From Brevibacillus borstelensis (GTDB taxonomy: Bacteria; Bacillota; Bacilli; Brevibacillales; Brevibacillaceae), in assembly GCF_003710865.1 (NCBI RefSeq), contig NZ_RHHO01000017.1:292295-356294 (forward strand): DNA of 64,000 nt. The letters are read 5' to 3'. The notes beneath the pieces are model-generated. The model worked only from the letters and a program-made list of their open reading frames with translations. It made no database searches and was not told where the DNA came from. Position numbers and translations under genes: made by a program. Below, piece after piece: positions 18,343 to 28,984 of the stretch (positions are counted from its first letter, which is position 1; every line of letters starts with the position of its first letter).

Positions 18343-19344
18343 GTGGACCAGCGCATCATTACGACACAAATGAACTGGGAGGAGGATGCGGCAGAGCTCA
18401 GTCTTCGCCCTCGTTATTTGCATGAATATATTGGTCAACAACAAGCGAAAGATAATCTGAAGGTGTTTATCGAAGCGGCCAAGATGCGCAAAGAAGCGCT
18501 TGACCACGTATTGCTCTACGGGCCGCCGGGCTTGGGGAAAACGACGTTGTCACAGATTATCGCCAACGAGCTGGGTGTCAGCATCCGGACAACGTCAGGA
18601 CCGGCGATTGAACGGCCGGGAGACTTGGCGGCAATCCTGACCAATCTTCAGGAAGGCGACGTGCTGTTTATCGATGAGATCCACCGCCTCAACAGAAGCG
18701 TGGAGGAGGTATTGTACCCGGCGATGGAGGACTTTGCGCTCGATATTATTATCGGGAAGGGGCCGAGTGCCCGCAGTGTCCGCCTGGATCTGCCTCCGTT
18801 TACGCTCGTGGGTGCGACCACACGTGCCGGGATGCTTTCCTCACCGCTGCGCGACCGTTTCGGGGTGGTAAACCGCCTGGAATTTTACACAGTGCCGGAA
18901 TTGACGTTTATCGTCAGCCGGGCCGCCGATATCCTGCAGATCGGGATTCGCGAGGAGGGGGCCGCCGAGATTGCCAAGCGCTCACGTGGAACCCCGCGTG
19001 TGGCCAATCGCCTGTTAAAACGTGTCCGGGACTTTGCACAAGTACAAGGCGACGGCGTCGTGACGGCCCAGATCGCCAGGGAAGCGCTGGAGCGGCTGCA
19101 GGTGGACGCCTGCGGGCTGGATCATATCGATCACAAGCTGCTGCTCGCCATCATCGACAGATTTGATGGAGGACCGGTCGGCCTTGACACGATCGCCGCT
19201 ACGATCGGGGAAGAAAGCCAAACGATTGAAGACGTCTGCGAGCCCTACCTGCTCCAGATCGGCTTCATGCAGCGAACGCCGAGAGGGCGCGTCGCCACAC
19301 CAGCCGCCTATGAACATTTCGGTCGGGAGATGAAAAAAACATGA
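18343..19344 (+). CDS. ruvB: Holliday junction branch migration ATPase RuvB
   Basis: 333-residue AAA+ motor. Walker [11 protein letters not shown], Walker [12 protein letters not shown], sensor I GATTRAG, and a C-terminal winged helix ([16 protein letters not shown]). GTG start four bases after ruvA, with GAGGGGG upstream. The stop overlaps the next gene by four bases. Confidence 0.99.
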   Translation: MDQRIITTQMNWEEDAAELSLRPRYLHEYIGQQQAKDNLKVFIEAAKMRKEALDHVLLYGPPGLGKTTLSQIIANELGVSIRTTSGPAIERPGDLAAILTNLQEGDVLFIDEIHRLNRSVEEVLYPAMEDFALDIIIGKGPSARSVRLDLPPFTLVGATTRAGMLSSPLRDRFGVVNRLEFYTVPELTFIVSRAADILQIGIREEGAAEIAKRSRGTPRVANRLLKRVRDFAQVQGDGVVTAQIAREALERLQVDACGLDHIDHKLLLAIIDRFDGGPVGLDTIAATIGEESQTIEDVCEPYLLQIGFMQRTPRGRVATPAAYEHFGREMKKT

Positions 19345-19559
19345 ATCCGGTAGCCAAACTGCTCATCATCGGAGGGGCTGTACTGATTGTTGTTGGCCTT
19401 TTGTGGCAAATCGGGGGACGATTTTTGCCTTTGGGCCGTCTGCCTGGAGACATCGTGGTCGAAAAAGAGAATTTCAAGTTCTACTTTCCGGTCGTCACCT
19501 GCATTGTGATCAGTATCGTGCTAACATTGGCTTCCTATTTGTTTCGCTTGTTTAAATGA
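19341..19559 (+). CDS. DUF2905 small membrane protein
   Basis: 72 residues with two membrane helices ([19 protein letters not shown] and [19 protein letters not shown]) flanking the family segment [22 protein letters not shown]. Function unknown. It overlaps the ruvB stop (ATGA), so it belongs to the ruv operon. Confidence 0.92.
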   Translation: MNPVAKLLIIGGAVLIVVGLLWQIGGRFLPLGRLPGDIVVEKENFKFYFPVVTCIVISIVLTLASYLFRLFK

Positions 19560-19572
19560 GGAATAGATGCGA

Positions 19573-19602
19573 AAAGCCCGCGTTCTCGTTGACGCGGGTT
19601 CA
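19573..19602 (+). terminator. Weak terminator after the ruv operon
   Basis: CCCGCG / CGCGGG hairpin with a long loop and a poor tail (TTCATTGC). Confidence 0.45.
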
Positions 19603-19752
19603 TTGCTATGTGCAGATGCACGCATGACTTGCATCCGAGGACCTAAATTGTACAGTCTGGGCAGGAAATGGCCTGTTTTTGTCGAAAAACATGGGAGTTC
19701 ATGCCAAAATTCGACTTTTCAACAATTCAGGTGAGAGGAAGGACAAGACGTC

Positions 19753-21834
19753 ATGTGGAAGCGGAAGATTGGAAAAGTCCTTTCAGCGGGCCTGTTATCG
19801 GTTTCGCTACTGGCGGTGCAGATACCGGCCGATGCAGCCGGGGATACGATACGGGTTGCGCTGTTTATTGATAATGGACAGGGATACCGGGGAGTGGTTC
19901 CTTCGGTGACATTGACAGCGGCTGGCGGGTTGGAAGTATCCATGAGAACAAAAGACGGGGCTGCAAAACTGCCGGCCTTGACAGGAGATACAGCCAGGGT
20001 ACGGGTAGATGAATATCATGTGCAGGCAATCGAAACAAGCGATCTCAACCGGGCTCAGCAGGTTGCTCAGCAACTGAGTCAGCGAAAGATAGACGCCGCC
20101 ATCCAGCAAAGCGAGCAAGGCGGCAAACGGATGTACCAAGTAGTCAGCGGCACCTACGACACCTTGCAAGCGGCCTCGGCGCAAGCCAAGTCAATCGCGC
20201 AAGCTACGGGTCAGCAGCCGGTGGTAAAAGGGCCGATGCGAGTGGAAGCAGGGAGATTCGGCAGTTTGAAAGAAGCGCAGGACTGGCAAACCGCCCTGTC
20301 CTCTACCGGGATATCCGCCTATCCGGTCATTTTGCTCGATGGCGGCAAGCTGTCCTACGCCGTTTGGTTGGGGGACGAGGTAAGCAAAGATGCGGTGCAA
20401 AAGCTGGCGAATAAAGCCGCATCCGCATTTCCCGGGTTTTCCTATCAAGAGGCGGCCAGCAAGTCCTATGTCGTTCTGAAAAAAGACATGCTTGGCTCGG
20501 AAGCAGTCTGGAAATACGCTTTTTCTCCGCAGGCGTCACTGACTGTAAAGCCGGAGAAAGGGGGCTCCCAATCGCTAATCGAGGTGGAGGAGCGGGATGG
20601 CCGAAAGTATCGCGGGAAAATTGAACTCTCGGAATACAAAGGCAATATGGCGGTTGTCAACGAACTGCCGCTGGAGCAATATCTATACGGCGTAGTTGGC
20701 TCGGAGATGGCGCCGGGCTGGCCGTTGGAGGCTTTGAAAACACAGGCCGTCCTGGCTCGGACGAGAGCGGTCGGCCAGGGGAACAAGTACGGAATTGCGA
20801 ACCTTTCTGATACAGTCTTTGAGCAGGCGTATTACGGATTTGACAAAGAGTCCAAAGACATCCGCAAAGCTGTGGACGAAACCGAAGGAGAGGTCATTAC
20901 CTATAAAGGCAAGGTGGCCGAATCGCTCTTTTATTCCAATGCCGGAGGTTTGACCGCTGACGGCACGGAAGTATGGGGAAATGAGGTTCCTTACATTCGT
21001 TCGGTCATGAGCGATGATACGGAACCGTTGGAAAAGGCGGCATTATGGTACCAGGTTTCGCTCGGTGACGGGACCTTCGGGTTTATCCGCAGCGATCTCG
21101 TCCGGGAAACCGGCTTAACCAACGCACTGGGGCTGAAAGAGGCTGTCGTGACTGGTGACGGCATCAACCTGCGCTCCGGCCCGAGTACCGCTTATCACCG
21201 GGTGTTGACCTCCCTGTCCGCAGGGACAAGCGTTACAATCGTAACAGAAGAACCGGAGGAAAATGCCTACAGCTGGACACGGGGGCCTTACACGGCTGAA
21301 GAGGTGACCGCAATGATCAATGCCAGCCAGGACAAAAACAAAGGGCCGCGCATAAGCGGTGTCGTACAGACCTTGCGTGTTACAGAGCGCGGACCATCCG
21401 GCAGGGTGCTGGAAATGGAAGCCAACGGCCGCCCGCTGAAGGTCTCTTCCCCGGATGCCCACCGTTCCATTTTCCAGCAAGGCGGAGCGGCATTGAGAAG
21501 CACAAAGTTCGACGTGGAAGAGACGGGGACATTTACAGTGTTGGGCGCTGGCGGCAAAACTACTGCCTATCCCAAATACGGGAGCGTCATGGCGATTGGA
21601 GCCGATGGCTACGCTTCGTCTGCCAATGGATACAATGACCAGTTCCTCATTTTAAACGGTTCAAATGAGTGGCGGGTCGCGACAAAGCAGCAGATGTTCC
21701 TGTTCCGCGGGACCGGTTATGGACACGGTCTGGGCGTGTCCCAATACGGTGCCAAAGCGATGGCCGAGAGCGGGTATGACTATCGGCAAATCTTGCAACA
21801 CTACTACCAAGACATTTCGATTGAACAGTACTAG
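19753..21834 (+). CDS. SpoIID/LytB-domain protein with SPOR-like and SH3 modules
   Basis: 693 residues. Signal peptide (1-about 29), then repeats resembling SPOR domains (about 90-240, MYQVVSGTYDTLQAASAQAKSI), then a SpoIID/LytB domain (NELPLEQYLYGVVGSEMAPGWPLEALKTQAV at about 310 to FRGTGYGHGLGVSQYGAKAMA near the end). SpoIID is a lytic transglycosylase acting on septal peptidoglycan; the catalytic Glu would be the one in GSEMAP. An SH3b module (GINLRSGPSTAYHRVLTSL, about 470-510) is inserted inside the SpoIID domain. Start ATG at 19753. This is not the canonical short spoIID gene. Confidence 0.88.
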   Translation: MWKRKIGKVLSAGLLSVSLLAVQIPADAAGDTIRVALFIDNGQGYRGVVPSVTLTAAGGLEVSMRTKDGAAKLPALTGDTARVRVDEYHVQAIETSDLNRAQQVAQQLSQRKIDAAIQQSEQGGKRMYQVVSGTYDTLQAASAQAKSIAQATGQQPVVKGPMRVEAGRFGSLKEAQDWQTALSSTGISAYPVILLDGGKLSYAVWLGDEVSKDAVQKLANKAASAFPGFSYQEAASKSYVVLKKDMLGSEAVWKYAFSPQASLTVKPEKGGSQSLIEVEERDGRKYRGKIELSEYKGNMAVVNELPLEQYLYGVVGSEMAPGWPLEALKTQAVLARTRAVGQGNKYGIANLSDTVFEQAYYGFDKESKDIRKAVDETEGEVITYKGKVAESLFYSNAGGLTADGTEVWGNEVPYIRSVMSDDTEPLEKAALWYQVSLGDGTFGFIRSDLVRETGLTNALGLKEAVVTGDGINLRSGPSTAYHRVLTSLSAGTSVTIVTEEPEENAYSWTRGPYTAEEVTAMINASQDKNKGPRISGVVQTLRVTERGPSGRVLEMEANGRPLKVSSPDAHRSIFQQGGAALRSTKFDVEETGTFTVLGAGGKTTAYPKYGSVMAIGADGYASSANGYNDQFLILNGSNEWRVATKQQMFLFRGTGYGHGLGVSQYGAKAMAESGYDYRQILQHYYQDISIEQY

Positions 21835-21872
21835 AATAGATACGACAACTGACAAACGAGGAGTAAGAGCTT

Positions 21873-22901
21873 GTGGACGTACAACAATTTGACTTTGAGT
21901 TGCCTGAACGATTAATTGCCCAGCATCCGCTGGAGGATCGAACTGCTTCGCGCCTGCTCGTCATGAACAAGCGAACAGGAGAGCTGGCTCACCGTCAATT
22001 CACCCAATTGATCGACTACCTGAATCCGGGAGACGTGCTCGTTTTGAACGACAGTCGTGTCCTCCCTGCGCGCCTGATCGGGGAGAAGGCTGACACAGGT
22101 GCAAAAATAGAGGTCCTGCTGCTCAAATCGCTTGGAGAAGACCGCTGGGAAACGCTGGTCAAGCCGGGCAAGCGGGTGAAACCGGGCACGGAGGTTGTGT
22201 TCGGCAACGGGCAATTGCGCTGTGTGTGCGAGGACGTGACAGAGACGGGAGGCAGAATCGTCCGGTTTCATTACGAGGGAATCTTTTACGAGATCCTGGA
22301 TCAGCTCGGTTCGATGCCGCTCCCGCCATACATCCACGCCCAACTGGACGACCAGGAGCGGTACCAGACAGTCTATGCCAAGGAGCGGGGCTCGGCAGCG
22401 GCTCCGACAGCAGGGCTGCATTTTACGGAAGCGTATCTAAAACGGCTGGAAGAAAAGGGAGTGCAAATCGCATACATTACGCTTCATGTCGGTTTAGGCA
22501 CTTTTCGTCCGGTGACAGCCGATCTCGTGGAAGAACACGTCATGCATAGCGAGTACTACGAGATTCCGCAAAAAACTGCTGAAATCGTCAATGCCGCCAA
22601 GGCGGAAGGAAGGCGGGTGATCGCGGTCGGAACGACATCCTGCCGGACGCTCGAGACGGTCGGACAGGCTCATGACGGCAAGCTTGCTGCCGAATCGGGA
22701 TGGACGGACATTTTTATTTACCCGGGCTACCGCTTCCGAATCATCGACGGTCTTTTGACCAACTTCCATTTGCCCAAATCAAGCCTTGTCATGCTGGTCA
22801 GCGCTTTGGCAGGACGGGATCATATCATGAACGCCTACCGGGCCGCTGTCAAAGAGGAGTATCGCTTCTTCAGCTTCGGCGATGCCATGCTGCTGATTTA
22901 A
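21873..22901 (+). CDS. queA: tRNA preQ1 ribosyltransferase-isomerase QueA
   Basis: 342 residues. It transfers and isomerises the ribosyl group of S-adenosylmethionine onto 7-aminomethyl-7-deazaguanine tRNA, giving epoxyqueuosine. Family blocks [35 protein letters not shown] and [14 protein letters not shown] [11 protein letters not shown] are present. GTG start at 21873 after GAGGAG. Followed by a terminator, after which tgt has its own promoter. Confidence 0.97.
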   Translation: MDVQQFDFELPERLIAQHPLEDRTASRLLVMNKRTGELAHRQFTQLIDYLNPGDVLVLNDSRVLPARLIGEKADTGAKIEVLLLKSLGEDRWETLVKPGKRVKPGTEVVFGNGQLRCVCEDVTETGGRIVRFHYEGIFYEILDQLGSMPLPPYIHAQLDDQERYQTVYAKERGSAAAPTAGLHFTEAYLKRLEEKGVQIAYITLHVGLGTFRPVTADLVEEHVMHSEYYEIPQKTAEIVNAAKAEGRRVIAVGTTSCRTLETVGQAHDGKLAAESGWTDIFIYPGYRFRIIDGLLTNFHLPKSSLVMLVSALAGRDHIMNAYRAAVKEEYRFFSFGDAMLLI

Positions 22902-22924
22902 AACCGGGGAAAGCCCGGTTTTTC
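22900..22924 (+). terminator. Terminator between queA and tgt
   Basis: AAACCGGG / CCCGGTTT followed by TTC. The tail overlaps the tgt -35 box. Confidence 0.75.
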
Positions 22925-22953
22925 TTGTGCTCAGGAGCCAGTTTCTATATAAT
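22925..22953 (+). promoter_or_regulatory. Promoter for tgt-yajC
   Basis: TTGTGC (22925-22930), 17-base spacer, TATAAT (22948-22953). Confidence 0.75.
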
Positions 22954-22955
22954 AG

Positions 22956-24119
<1,164 letters not shown>

Positions 24120-24130
24120 GGAGGACTCCC

Positions 24131-24442
24131 ATGGAAGGTTTACAACAATTTTTACCCCTTATCATCATGTTTGTGATTTTTTATTTCCTGCTGATTCGTC
24201 CGCAGCAGAAGCGGCAAAAACAGCGTAATGCGATGCTTGCTTCCATCAAAAAAGGGGACAAGGTTGTGACAATCGGCGGTGTGCACGGAACGATTCAGGA
24301 TATCTCTGACGACACCGTTACACTGCGTATCGCGCACAACGTACATGTCACTTTTGACCGCGGCGCCGTAAACAACGTGGTATCCAGCAGCAATGAGCCG
24401 GCTTCCGAGTCCAAGGAAGCGAAGGAAGAGTCGAAAGCATAG
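24131..24442 (+). CDS. yajC: Preprotein translocase subunit YajC
   Basis: 103 residues with one N-terminal membrane helix (FLPLIIMFVIFYFLLIRPQQKRQK) and a cytoplasmic YajC core (KKGDKVVTIGGVHGTIQDI). Accessory to the SecDF complex. It lies 11 bases after tgt with GGAGG; secD and secF follow about 4.5 kb downstream. Confidence 0.96.
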   Translation: MEGLQQFLPLIIMFVIFYFLLIRPQQKRQKQRNAMLASIKKGDKVVTIGGVHGTIQDISDDTVTLRIAHNVHVTFDRGAVNNVVSSSNEPASESKEAKEESKA

Positions 24443-24452
24443 ATGGCAAAGG

Positions 24453-24504
24453 AAAAAGAGGGTACTCCAAGTCCGTACAAGACGTGGAGCTGCCCTCTTT
24501 TTTG
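24453..24504. terminator. Bidirectional terminator after yajC
   Basis: AAAAAGAGGG / CCCTCTTTTTT outer stem with CTCCA / TGGAG inside, between convergent yajC and the TIGR04086 gene. Confidence 0.8.
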
Positions 24505-24529
24505 CGCCTTCGTTTGCATGCAAGCCATT

Positions 24530-24901
24530 TTACCGCTTCGAGGTGGAGTTGACCCCCATGATCCCGCCAAAGGATGCCAGCAGAAAAGCGCCAATCAGGT
24601 AGAAAAAGGTCCCCCATTGCATCGGGGCATCAAAACCGAGAAATCCGATCAGGATCACCAGCAGGAAATAAAAGAGTCCTGTCAGACCGCCATAATACCA
24701 GCCTTTGCCGCCGCAACGGCGTCCGGTGACGTATCCGCCGACCAAAAGCCCGATCGCATTGATCACATAAGTGAAATAGGGCAGGGAGCTTTCGCGTATG
24801 GATGTGAAAGAGAGAAGTAAGGCAGCCATCAAGGCGCCCAGCAAGACCAGACCAAGCGTGTACAAAAGACCAGCAAAGACTGAAGTGGAAGCACTCCGCA
24901 A
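24530..24901 (-). CDS. TIGR04086 family membrane protein (YrzE-like)
   Basis: 123 residues with four predicted membrane helices and the family block INAIGLLVGGYVTGRRCGGKGWYYGGLTG. Function unknown. Members are common in spore-formers near yajC, as YrzE is in B. subtilis. A GGAGGG site precedes the ATG on the minus strand. Confidence 0.88.
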   Translation of the reverse strand: MRSASTSVFAGLLYTLGLVLLGALMAALLLSFTSIRESSLPYFTYVINAIGLLVGGYVTGRRCGGKGWYYGGLTGLFYFLLVILIGFLGFDAPMQWGTFFYLIGAFLLASFGGIMGVNSTSKR

Positions 24902-25031
24902 GGATAACCCTCCTTACTCGTCACGTTTGTACCATCTATATGAAAGGCTTGACCCGGGTATTCATCTTCGCGTTGAACATCATGAAGAATTTTCGTAGAA
25001 TGGATGAGGAACCAGACGGGGGTGAGAAAAC

Positions 25032-26009
25032 ATGATCAAAACTTATTTCTACAACCACTCGGAACAGAAGATGTTTCATGATGTGGACCTCAGCCAGAAA
25101 GACCAATTCCTGAAATCGCCGGAGGATCTGCTCTGGATCGATCTGTACGATGTGGGAAACAACGAGCTGCAGTATATCGCCAAAATTTTTGAGTTTCACC
25201 CGCTGGCTATTGAGGATTGCCTGCACGTAAGCCCACGTGCAAAGGTGGATAAATACGATGATTATTACTTCTTCGTGTTTCACGCTCTGCGATACAATGA
25301 AGAAAGCGACGACGAAATTACAACGGTAGAACTGAACGTGTTTCTCGGGCCCAACTATATCGTCACGATCCACAAGTCGCCGATGAATACGATTGGAAGG
25401 ATCGCTTCGATCTGTCACCGCAATATTTCCTATTTGAATCGCGGTCCGGATTATTTGCTGTATGCCATTGTCGACGGGATTACCGATGAATATTTCCCGA
25501 TTATGGATCGTATCAGCGTGCGTATTGACGAGTTGGAAGACGAAATTTTTGACCACCAGATGGAGGAGATCACGGAGGAGTTTCTGGCGCTGAAGCGGAC
25601 GATTATTTTGATCCGCCGTGTGATTCTGCCGCAGAAACGAATTTTTGCCAATGTCAATGGGCGCTATTCGTTTGACATCTCCGAGGAAAACGTTCCGTTC
25701 TACACTGACCTGACTGACCACCTGGAGCGGATCGCAGACTCTACCGAGACATTTCGCGATTTGGTAAATGGTGCACTCGATACCTATTACACCATCATTA
25801 GCGCAAAAACAACCGAGACGATGCGGGTTTTGACCATTATCTCGACCATCATCCTGCCGCTGACCTTTATTACCGGCCTTTTCGGAATGAATACGTTCAG
25901 TTGGCTTGGTGAAGCGGCCGAGCCGTACATGCTGATTGTAGCTTTGACTGTCATGATTGCGATGACCTTTGTCATGCTGCACATTTTCCGCAAGCGAAAG
26001 TGGCTGTAG
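25032..26009 (+). CDS. corA: CorA-type Mg2+/Co2+ transporter
   Basis: 325 residues. Large cytoplasmic N-terminal domain (about 1-260) and two C-terminal membrane helices. The first ends in the ion-selective GMN motif (TFITGLFGMNTFSW) and the second is AEPYMLIVALTVMIAMTFVML. The pentameric family takes up magnesium down the membrane potential. Start ATG at 25032 after GGGGGTGAG. Not part of this block in B. subtilis, so probably inserted in this lineage. Confidence 0.95.
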   Translation: MIKTYFYNHSEQKMFHDVDLSQKDQFLKSPEDLLWIDLYDVGNNELQYIAKIFEFHPLAIEDCLHVSPRAKVDKYDDYYFFVFHALRYNEESDDEITTVELNVFLGPNYIVTIHKSPMNTIGRIASICHRNISYLNRGPDYLLYAIVDGITDEYFPIMDRISVRIDELEDEIFDHQMEEITEEFLALKRTIILIRRVILPQKRIFANVNGRYSFDISEENVPFYTDLTDHLERIADSTETFRDLVNGALDTYYTIISAKTTETMRVLTIISTIILPLTFITGLFGMNTFSWLGEAAEPYMLIVALTVMIAMTFVMLHIFRKRKWL

Positions 26010-26093
26010 GGCATTAGCCAAATTTGGAGCTTATAGTTGATGAACCTCCCGCGGAGACTATAGACAAATCTCTGCGTGAGGGGGTCGACTTCC

Positions 26094-26810
26094 ATGGAAG
26101 AATTGCCAACGGCGCTCATGCGCACCATGTTCTCGTATTTTTTCATTTTGGTTCTGCTTCGCCTGATGGGAAAACGGGAACTGGGGAAGCTCTCCGTATT
26201 CGATGTGGTCATCTCCATCATGCTGGCGGAGATGGCTGTCTTGTCTATTGAACAGATTGACAAACAGGCCAGTTTGTTCTATATACCGATGCTGTTGATT
26301 TGCTTGCTGGAGATCGTAATCTCCTGGCTTTCACTGAAGAGCAAAAAAGTCCGGGATGTCATAGACGGCTCTGCCGATCTGATTATCGAGAACGGAGAAA
26401 TTCGCGAGGATGCCATGAGGAGAAATCGACTCAACTTTGACGATCTGATGGTGCATCTGCGGCAAAAAAATATCAAGAATCTGGCGGATGTCGAGTTTGC
26501 TGTGATGGAGCCGACCGGCCAAATGAGCGTTTTTCCCAAGCAGTCCAAGCACCCGTTGACCCGCGAGGACCTGAACTTGCCCGATCCGCTGCCAAAAGGC
26601 CCCGTAACCTTCACCGGACTGCCGATACCGCTTATTTTGGACGGCAAAGTACGTGTGGAAGCTCTGCGTAAAATCGGACAAAACGAGCTCTGGCTGAAGC
26701 GGGAGATTCGCAAATACGGGATCAAGGATATCCGGGATGTCTCATTTTGCAGTATCGACGAGCGGGGCATCATGTACCTGGATAAAAAAGACAAGCAGAA
26801 AAAACAGTAG
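26094..26810 (+). CDS. DUF421 membrane protein (YetF/YrbG-like)
   Basis: 238 residues. Three N-terminal membrane helices with the family start TMFSYFFILVLLRLMGKRELGKLSVFDVVISIMLAE, then a YetF-type soluble domain. Biochemical function unknown. ATG at 26094 with GAGGGGG. In B. subtilis, yrbG (DUF421) is also next to spoVB. Confidence 0.92.
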   Translation: MEELPTALMRTMFSYFFILVLLRLMGKRELGKLSVFDVVISIMLAEMAVLSIEQIDKQASLFYIPMLLICLLEIVISWLSLKSKKVRDVIDGSADLIIENGEIREDAMRRNRLNFDDLMVHLRQKNIKNLADVEFAVMEPTGQMSVFPKQSKHPLTREDLNLPDPLPKGPVTFTGLPIPLILDGKVRVEALRKIGQNELWLKREIRKYGIKDIRDVSFCSIDERGIMYLDKKDKQKKQ

Positions 26811-26825
26811 CCGCCAACGCGTGTG

Positions 26826-28412
26826 TCAGCGGCGTGGAAAAAAGACGGCCAGTTGTTCCCCGATCCACGGAATGCGGCGTACGTCCTGCTTCCCCAAAAT
26901 CCGGAAAGCGACAAGCAGCAAAAGGTATAAAAGCATACTGGCCACTGAACAGATCAACAGCAGGCGGCCAACGGAAACGTCGGCAAACCAGTGCGAAGCC
27001 ATGTAGGAGCCGGCGTAGCCCATCGCAAACATAGCCGTGACGATTTTGCCCATCTCTACAATGTCTACCGTAAACCCGATTTTCTTTACCAGGCTGGCAA
27101 TGTGCAGAAATGTCACCAGTGTAATGCCGATATTAGTCGCAATGACAGCGCCGTGAATTCCAAACTCGGGTCTGGCTGTAAAGACAAACATCGCCACGGT
27201 CTTGACGACAGCTCCGATCAGTGTATTGCGAAACACGACGTGGGCAAAATCAAGTCCTTGCAGGGCGGCGGCCAGAGGCGCCTGAAAGAAGAGAAACACG
27301 GAAAACGGGGCCAATTCCTTCAGCAAGATGCCAACCTCCGATTGATGTTCACCGTAGAGCAGTCCGGAAAGAGGTTCGGCAAAAATAAACAGCAAGACAG
27401 TACAAGGTGCTCCGATCACCAGTGAAATCCGCATCGCTTGGTAGATGCGGCGATGCACGAGCGGAGCATTTTTTTGATAGGCGGCCTCTGCGACAGCAGG
27501 AACGAGCGACACGGACAAGGAATAGGTAAGAAAAGTGGGAAACAGCAGCAGCGGCACAGCCATTCCTGCAAACTGTCCGTACAAGCCGGTGGCGGCTGAG
27601 GTAGAGAGCCCGGCCAAGACGAGGGCAAACGGGACGATCATCGGCTCCATCACATAGGCGATCGAGCCGATCAGCTTGCTCATCGTAACAGGAAACGAAA
27701 CGTGCAACAGTTGGCGCAAACTGTTTCGGCTGTTAACCATGGCTGCCAGGAGAGGGCGTTCCCATACCTGTGCGGCCGTTTTCTGTGTAGCCCGCCGATA
27801 CTGCCAGAGGATGTACAAAAAGCCTGCTGCCTCGCCAAAGACGATGCTTCCTACCGCGCCAGCGGCAGCATACTGAATCCCCAGCGGCATAAAAGAGATG
27901 GTCATGACGACGACCAGCGCCATGCGGCAAATTTGTTCGACCAATTGGGAGACAGCTGTAGGCGTCATGTTGTGCTTCCCTTGAAAATAGCCGCGCAACA
28001 CCATGGAGATGCTTGAGATGGGAATGACCGGTATGGCAGCCAGCAAGACTACATGTGCTCGCGGATCCGTAAAAAAGAGGCGGGCGATCGGGCCGGAAAA
28101 GGCGAACAGAATGATGCACAACACCAGGCTGATCGCTCCGGTTACACCGAGTGCAAGCATGAGAAAGCGCCTGGATTGGCGGGAGTCGCTCGCCGCCTCC
28201 GTCTCGGCCACATGCTTTGCGATAGCAACCGGCATGCCGAAGGTCGTCAAGGTGATCAAGAAGTAGAGCAGCGGGACGACCATCTGGTACAGCCCCATCC
28301 CTTCCGCCCCGATTATGCGGGAGAGCACGATTCTGTTGGCGAAACCGAGCAATTTGGTGACGCCGCCGGCAATGATCAGGATAATGGTTCCGTATAAGAA
28401 AGACTGTCTCAT
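26826..28412 (-). CDS. spoVB: Stage V sporulation protein B (MOP flippase family)
   Basis: 528 residues with about 14 membrane helices. It starts MRQSFLYGTIILIIAGGVTKLLGFANRIVLSRIIGAEGMGLY, the SpoVB signature. It is probably a lipid II or cortex-precursor flippase needed for spore cortex synthesis. The start at 28412 is chosen because GGAG lies 7 bases upstream. Convergent with the DUF421 gene; a GCCGC/GCGGC hairpin followed by T6 on the minus strand lies between the stops. comN starts divergently nearby. Confidence 0.93.
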   Translation of the reverse strand: MRQSFLYGTIILIIAGGVTKLLGFANRIVLSRIIGAEGMGLYQMVVPLLYFLITLTTFGMPVAIAKHVAETEAASDSRQSRRFLMLALGVTGAISLVLCIILFAFSGPIARLFFTDPRAHVVLLAAIPVIPISSISMVLRGYFQGKHNMTPTAVSQLVEQICRMALVVVMTISFMPLGIQYAAAGAVGSIVFGEAAGFLYILWQYRRATQKTAAQVWERPLLAAMVNSRNSLRQLLHVSFPVTMSKLIGSIAYVMEPMIVPFALVLAGLSTSAATGLYGQFAGMAVPLLLFPTFLTYSLSVSLVPAVAEAAYQKNAPLVHRRIYQAMRISLVIGAPCTVLLFIFAEPLSGLLYGEHQSEVGILLKELAPFSVFLFFQAPLAAALQGLDFAHVVFRNTLIGAVVKTVAMFVFTARPEFGIHGAVIATNIGITLVTFLHIASLVKKIGFTVDIVEMGKIVTAMFAMGYAGSYMASHWFADVSVGRLLLICSVASMLLYLLLLVAFRILGKQDVRRIPWIGEQLAVFFPRR

Positions 28413-28509
28413 GGCAGGCTCCTTTACCGCCGAAATTTCAAGAACAGTGTGCACTATAAGAATATGGACGTGCCGCCAGCGGCATGACTACTTTAAAGGG
28501 GGATTGCAG

Positions 28510-28737
28510 ATGGAGATGCATCACTGGTATGCGCAGGTAGCCAGCCTATGCGAGAGCAAGGCAGAGGAATTCGGACTTCTGGGGTATGAAAATGTAGGGC
28601 CAAAGGACATCTGGGAGTGTGTAGTCAGCACGTACAAGCAGGAGCCGCCGCTGCATCAGCTGGTAAATGACATTTTGTCTTTAAAGCCGAATAAATACAT
28701 GAATTACCTGATGGTGCAGATGTACAAAAATTCCTAA
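28510..28737 (+). CDS. comN: ComN post-transcriptional regulator
   Basis: 75 residues (MEMHHWYAQVASLCESKAEEF, GYENVGPKDIWECV, LHQLVNDILSLKPNKYMNYL), matching the ComN/YrzD family. In B. subtilis ComN controls comE mRNA and links to DivIVA. ATG at 28510 after AAAGGGGG. Divergent from spoVB, as in B. subtilis. Confidence 0.88.
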   Translation: MEMHHWYAQVASLCESKAEEFGLLGYENVGPKDIWECVVSTYKQEPPLHQLVNDILSLKPNKYMNYLMVQMYKNS

Positions 28738-28895
28738 TGAAACTTTTTTGCTGTCTATTCGTAGAGGGAGAAAGCAATGTGTAAGAGGTCCTGACACGGC
28801 AGTCCGTTCGGCGAACCCTTCATTGCGGATGTGCAAATAGGAACCTATTTGCTAAACGAGGGGTTGGTTACCATGGTTCCGCTTTCCTACAAAAA
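28738..28895 (+). other. Structured intergenic segment between comN and secD
   Basis: 158 bases with a near-perfect GCAAATAGG-AA-CCTATTTGC inverted repeat (28833-28852) enclosed by AACCCTTC (28814-28821) and GAGGGGTT, plus GTTCG-GC-GAAC (28806-28816). It lies upstream of the secD promoter, so it is either the 3' end of the comN transcript or a separate RNA. I do not recognise a known family. Confidence 0.45.
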
Positions 28896-28925
28896 TTGAC
28901 ACGTTTTTTCTTACTTCGCTATAAT
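28896..28925 (+). promoter_or_regulatory. Strong promoter for secD-secF
   Basis: Consensus TTGACA (28896-28901), 18-base spacer, TATAAT (28920-28925). Confidence 0.88.
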
Positions 28926-28984
28926 GGGCATATTGGTTTCGCGTCAACCGACGGAACCCTGGAAGGAAAGAGGGGTATTACTAC

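Noticed and set aside
28776..28793. Five-codon frame (MCKRS) with AGGGAG upstream, a possible leader peptide
   Set aside because: It lies before, not after, the secD promoter, and no attenuator follows; it may be chance.
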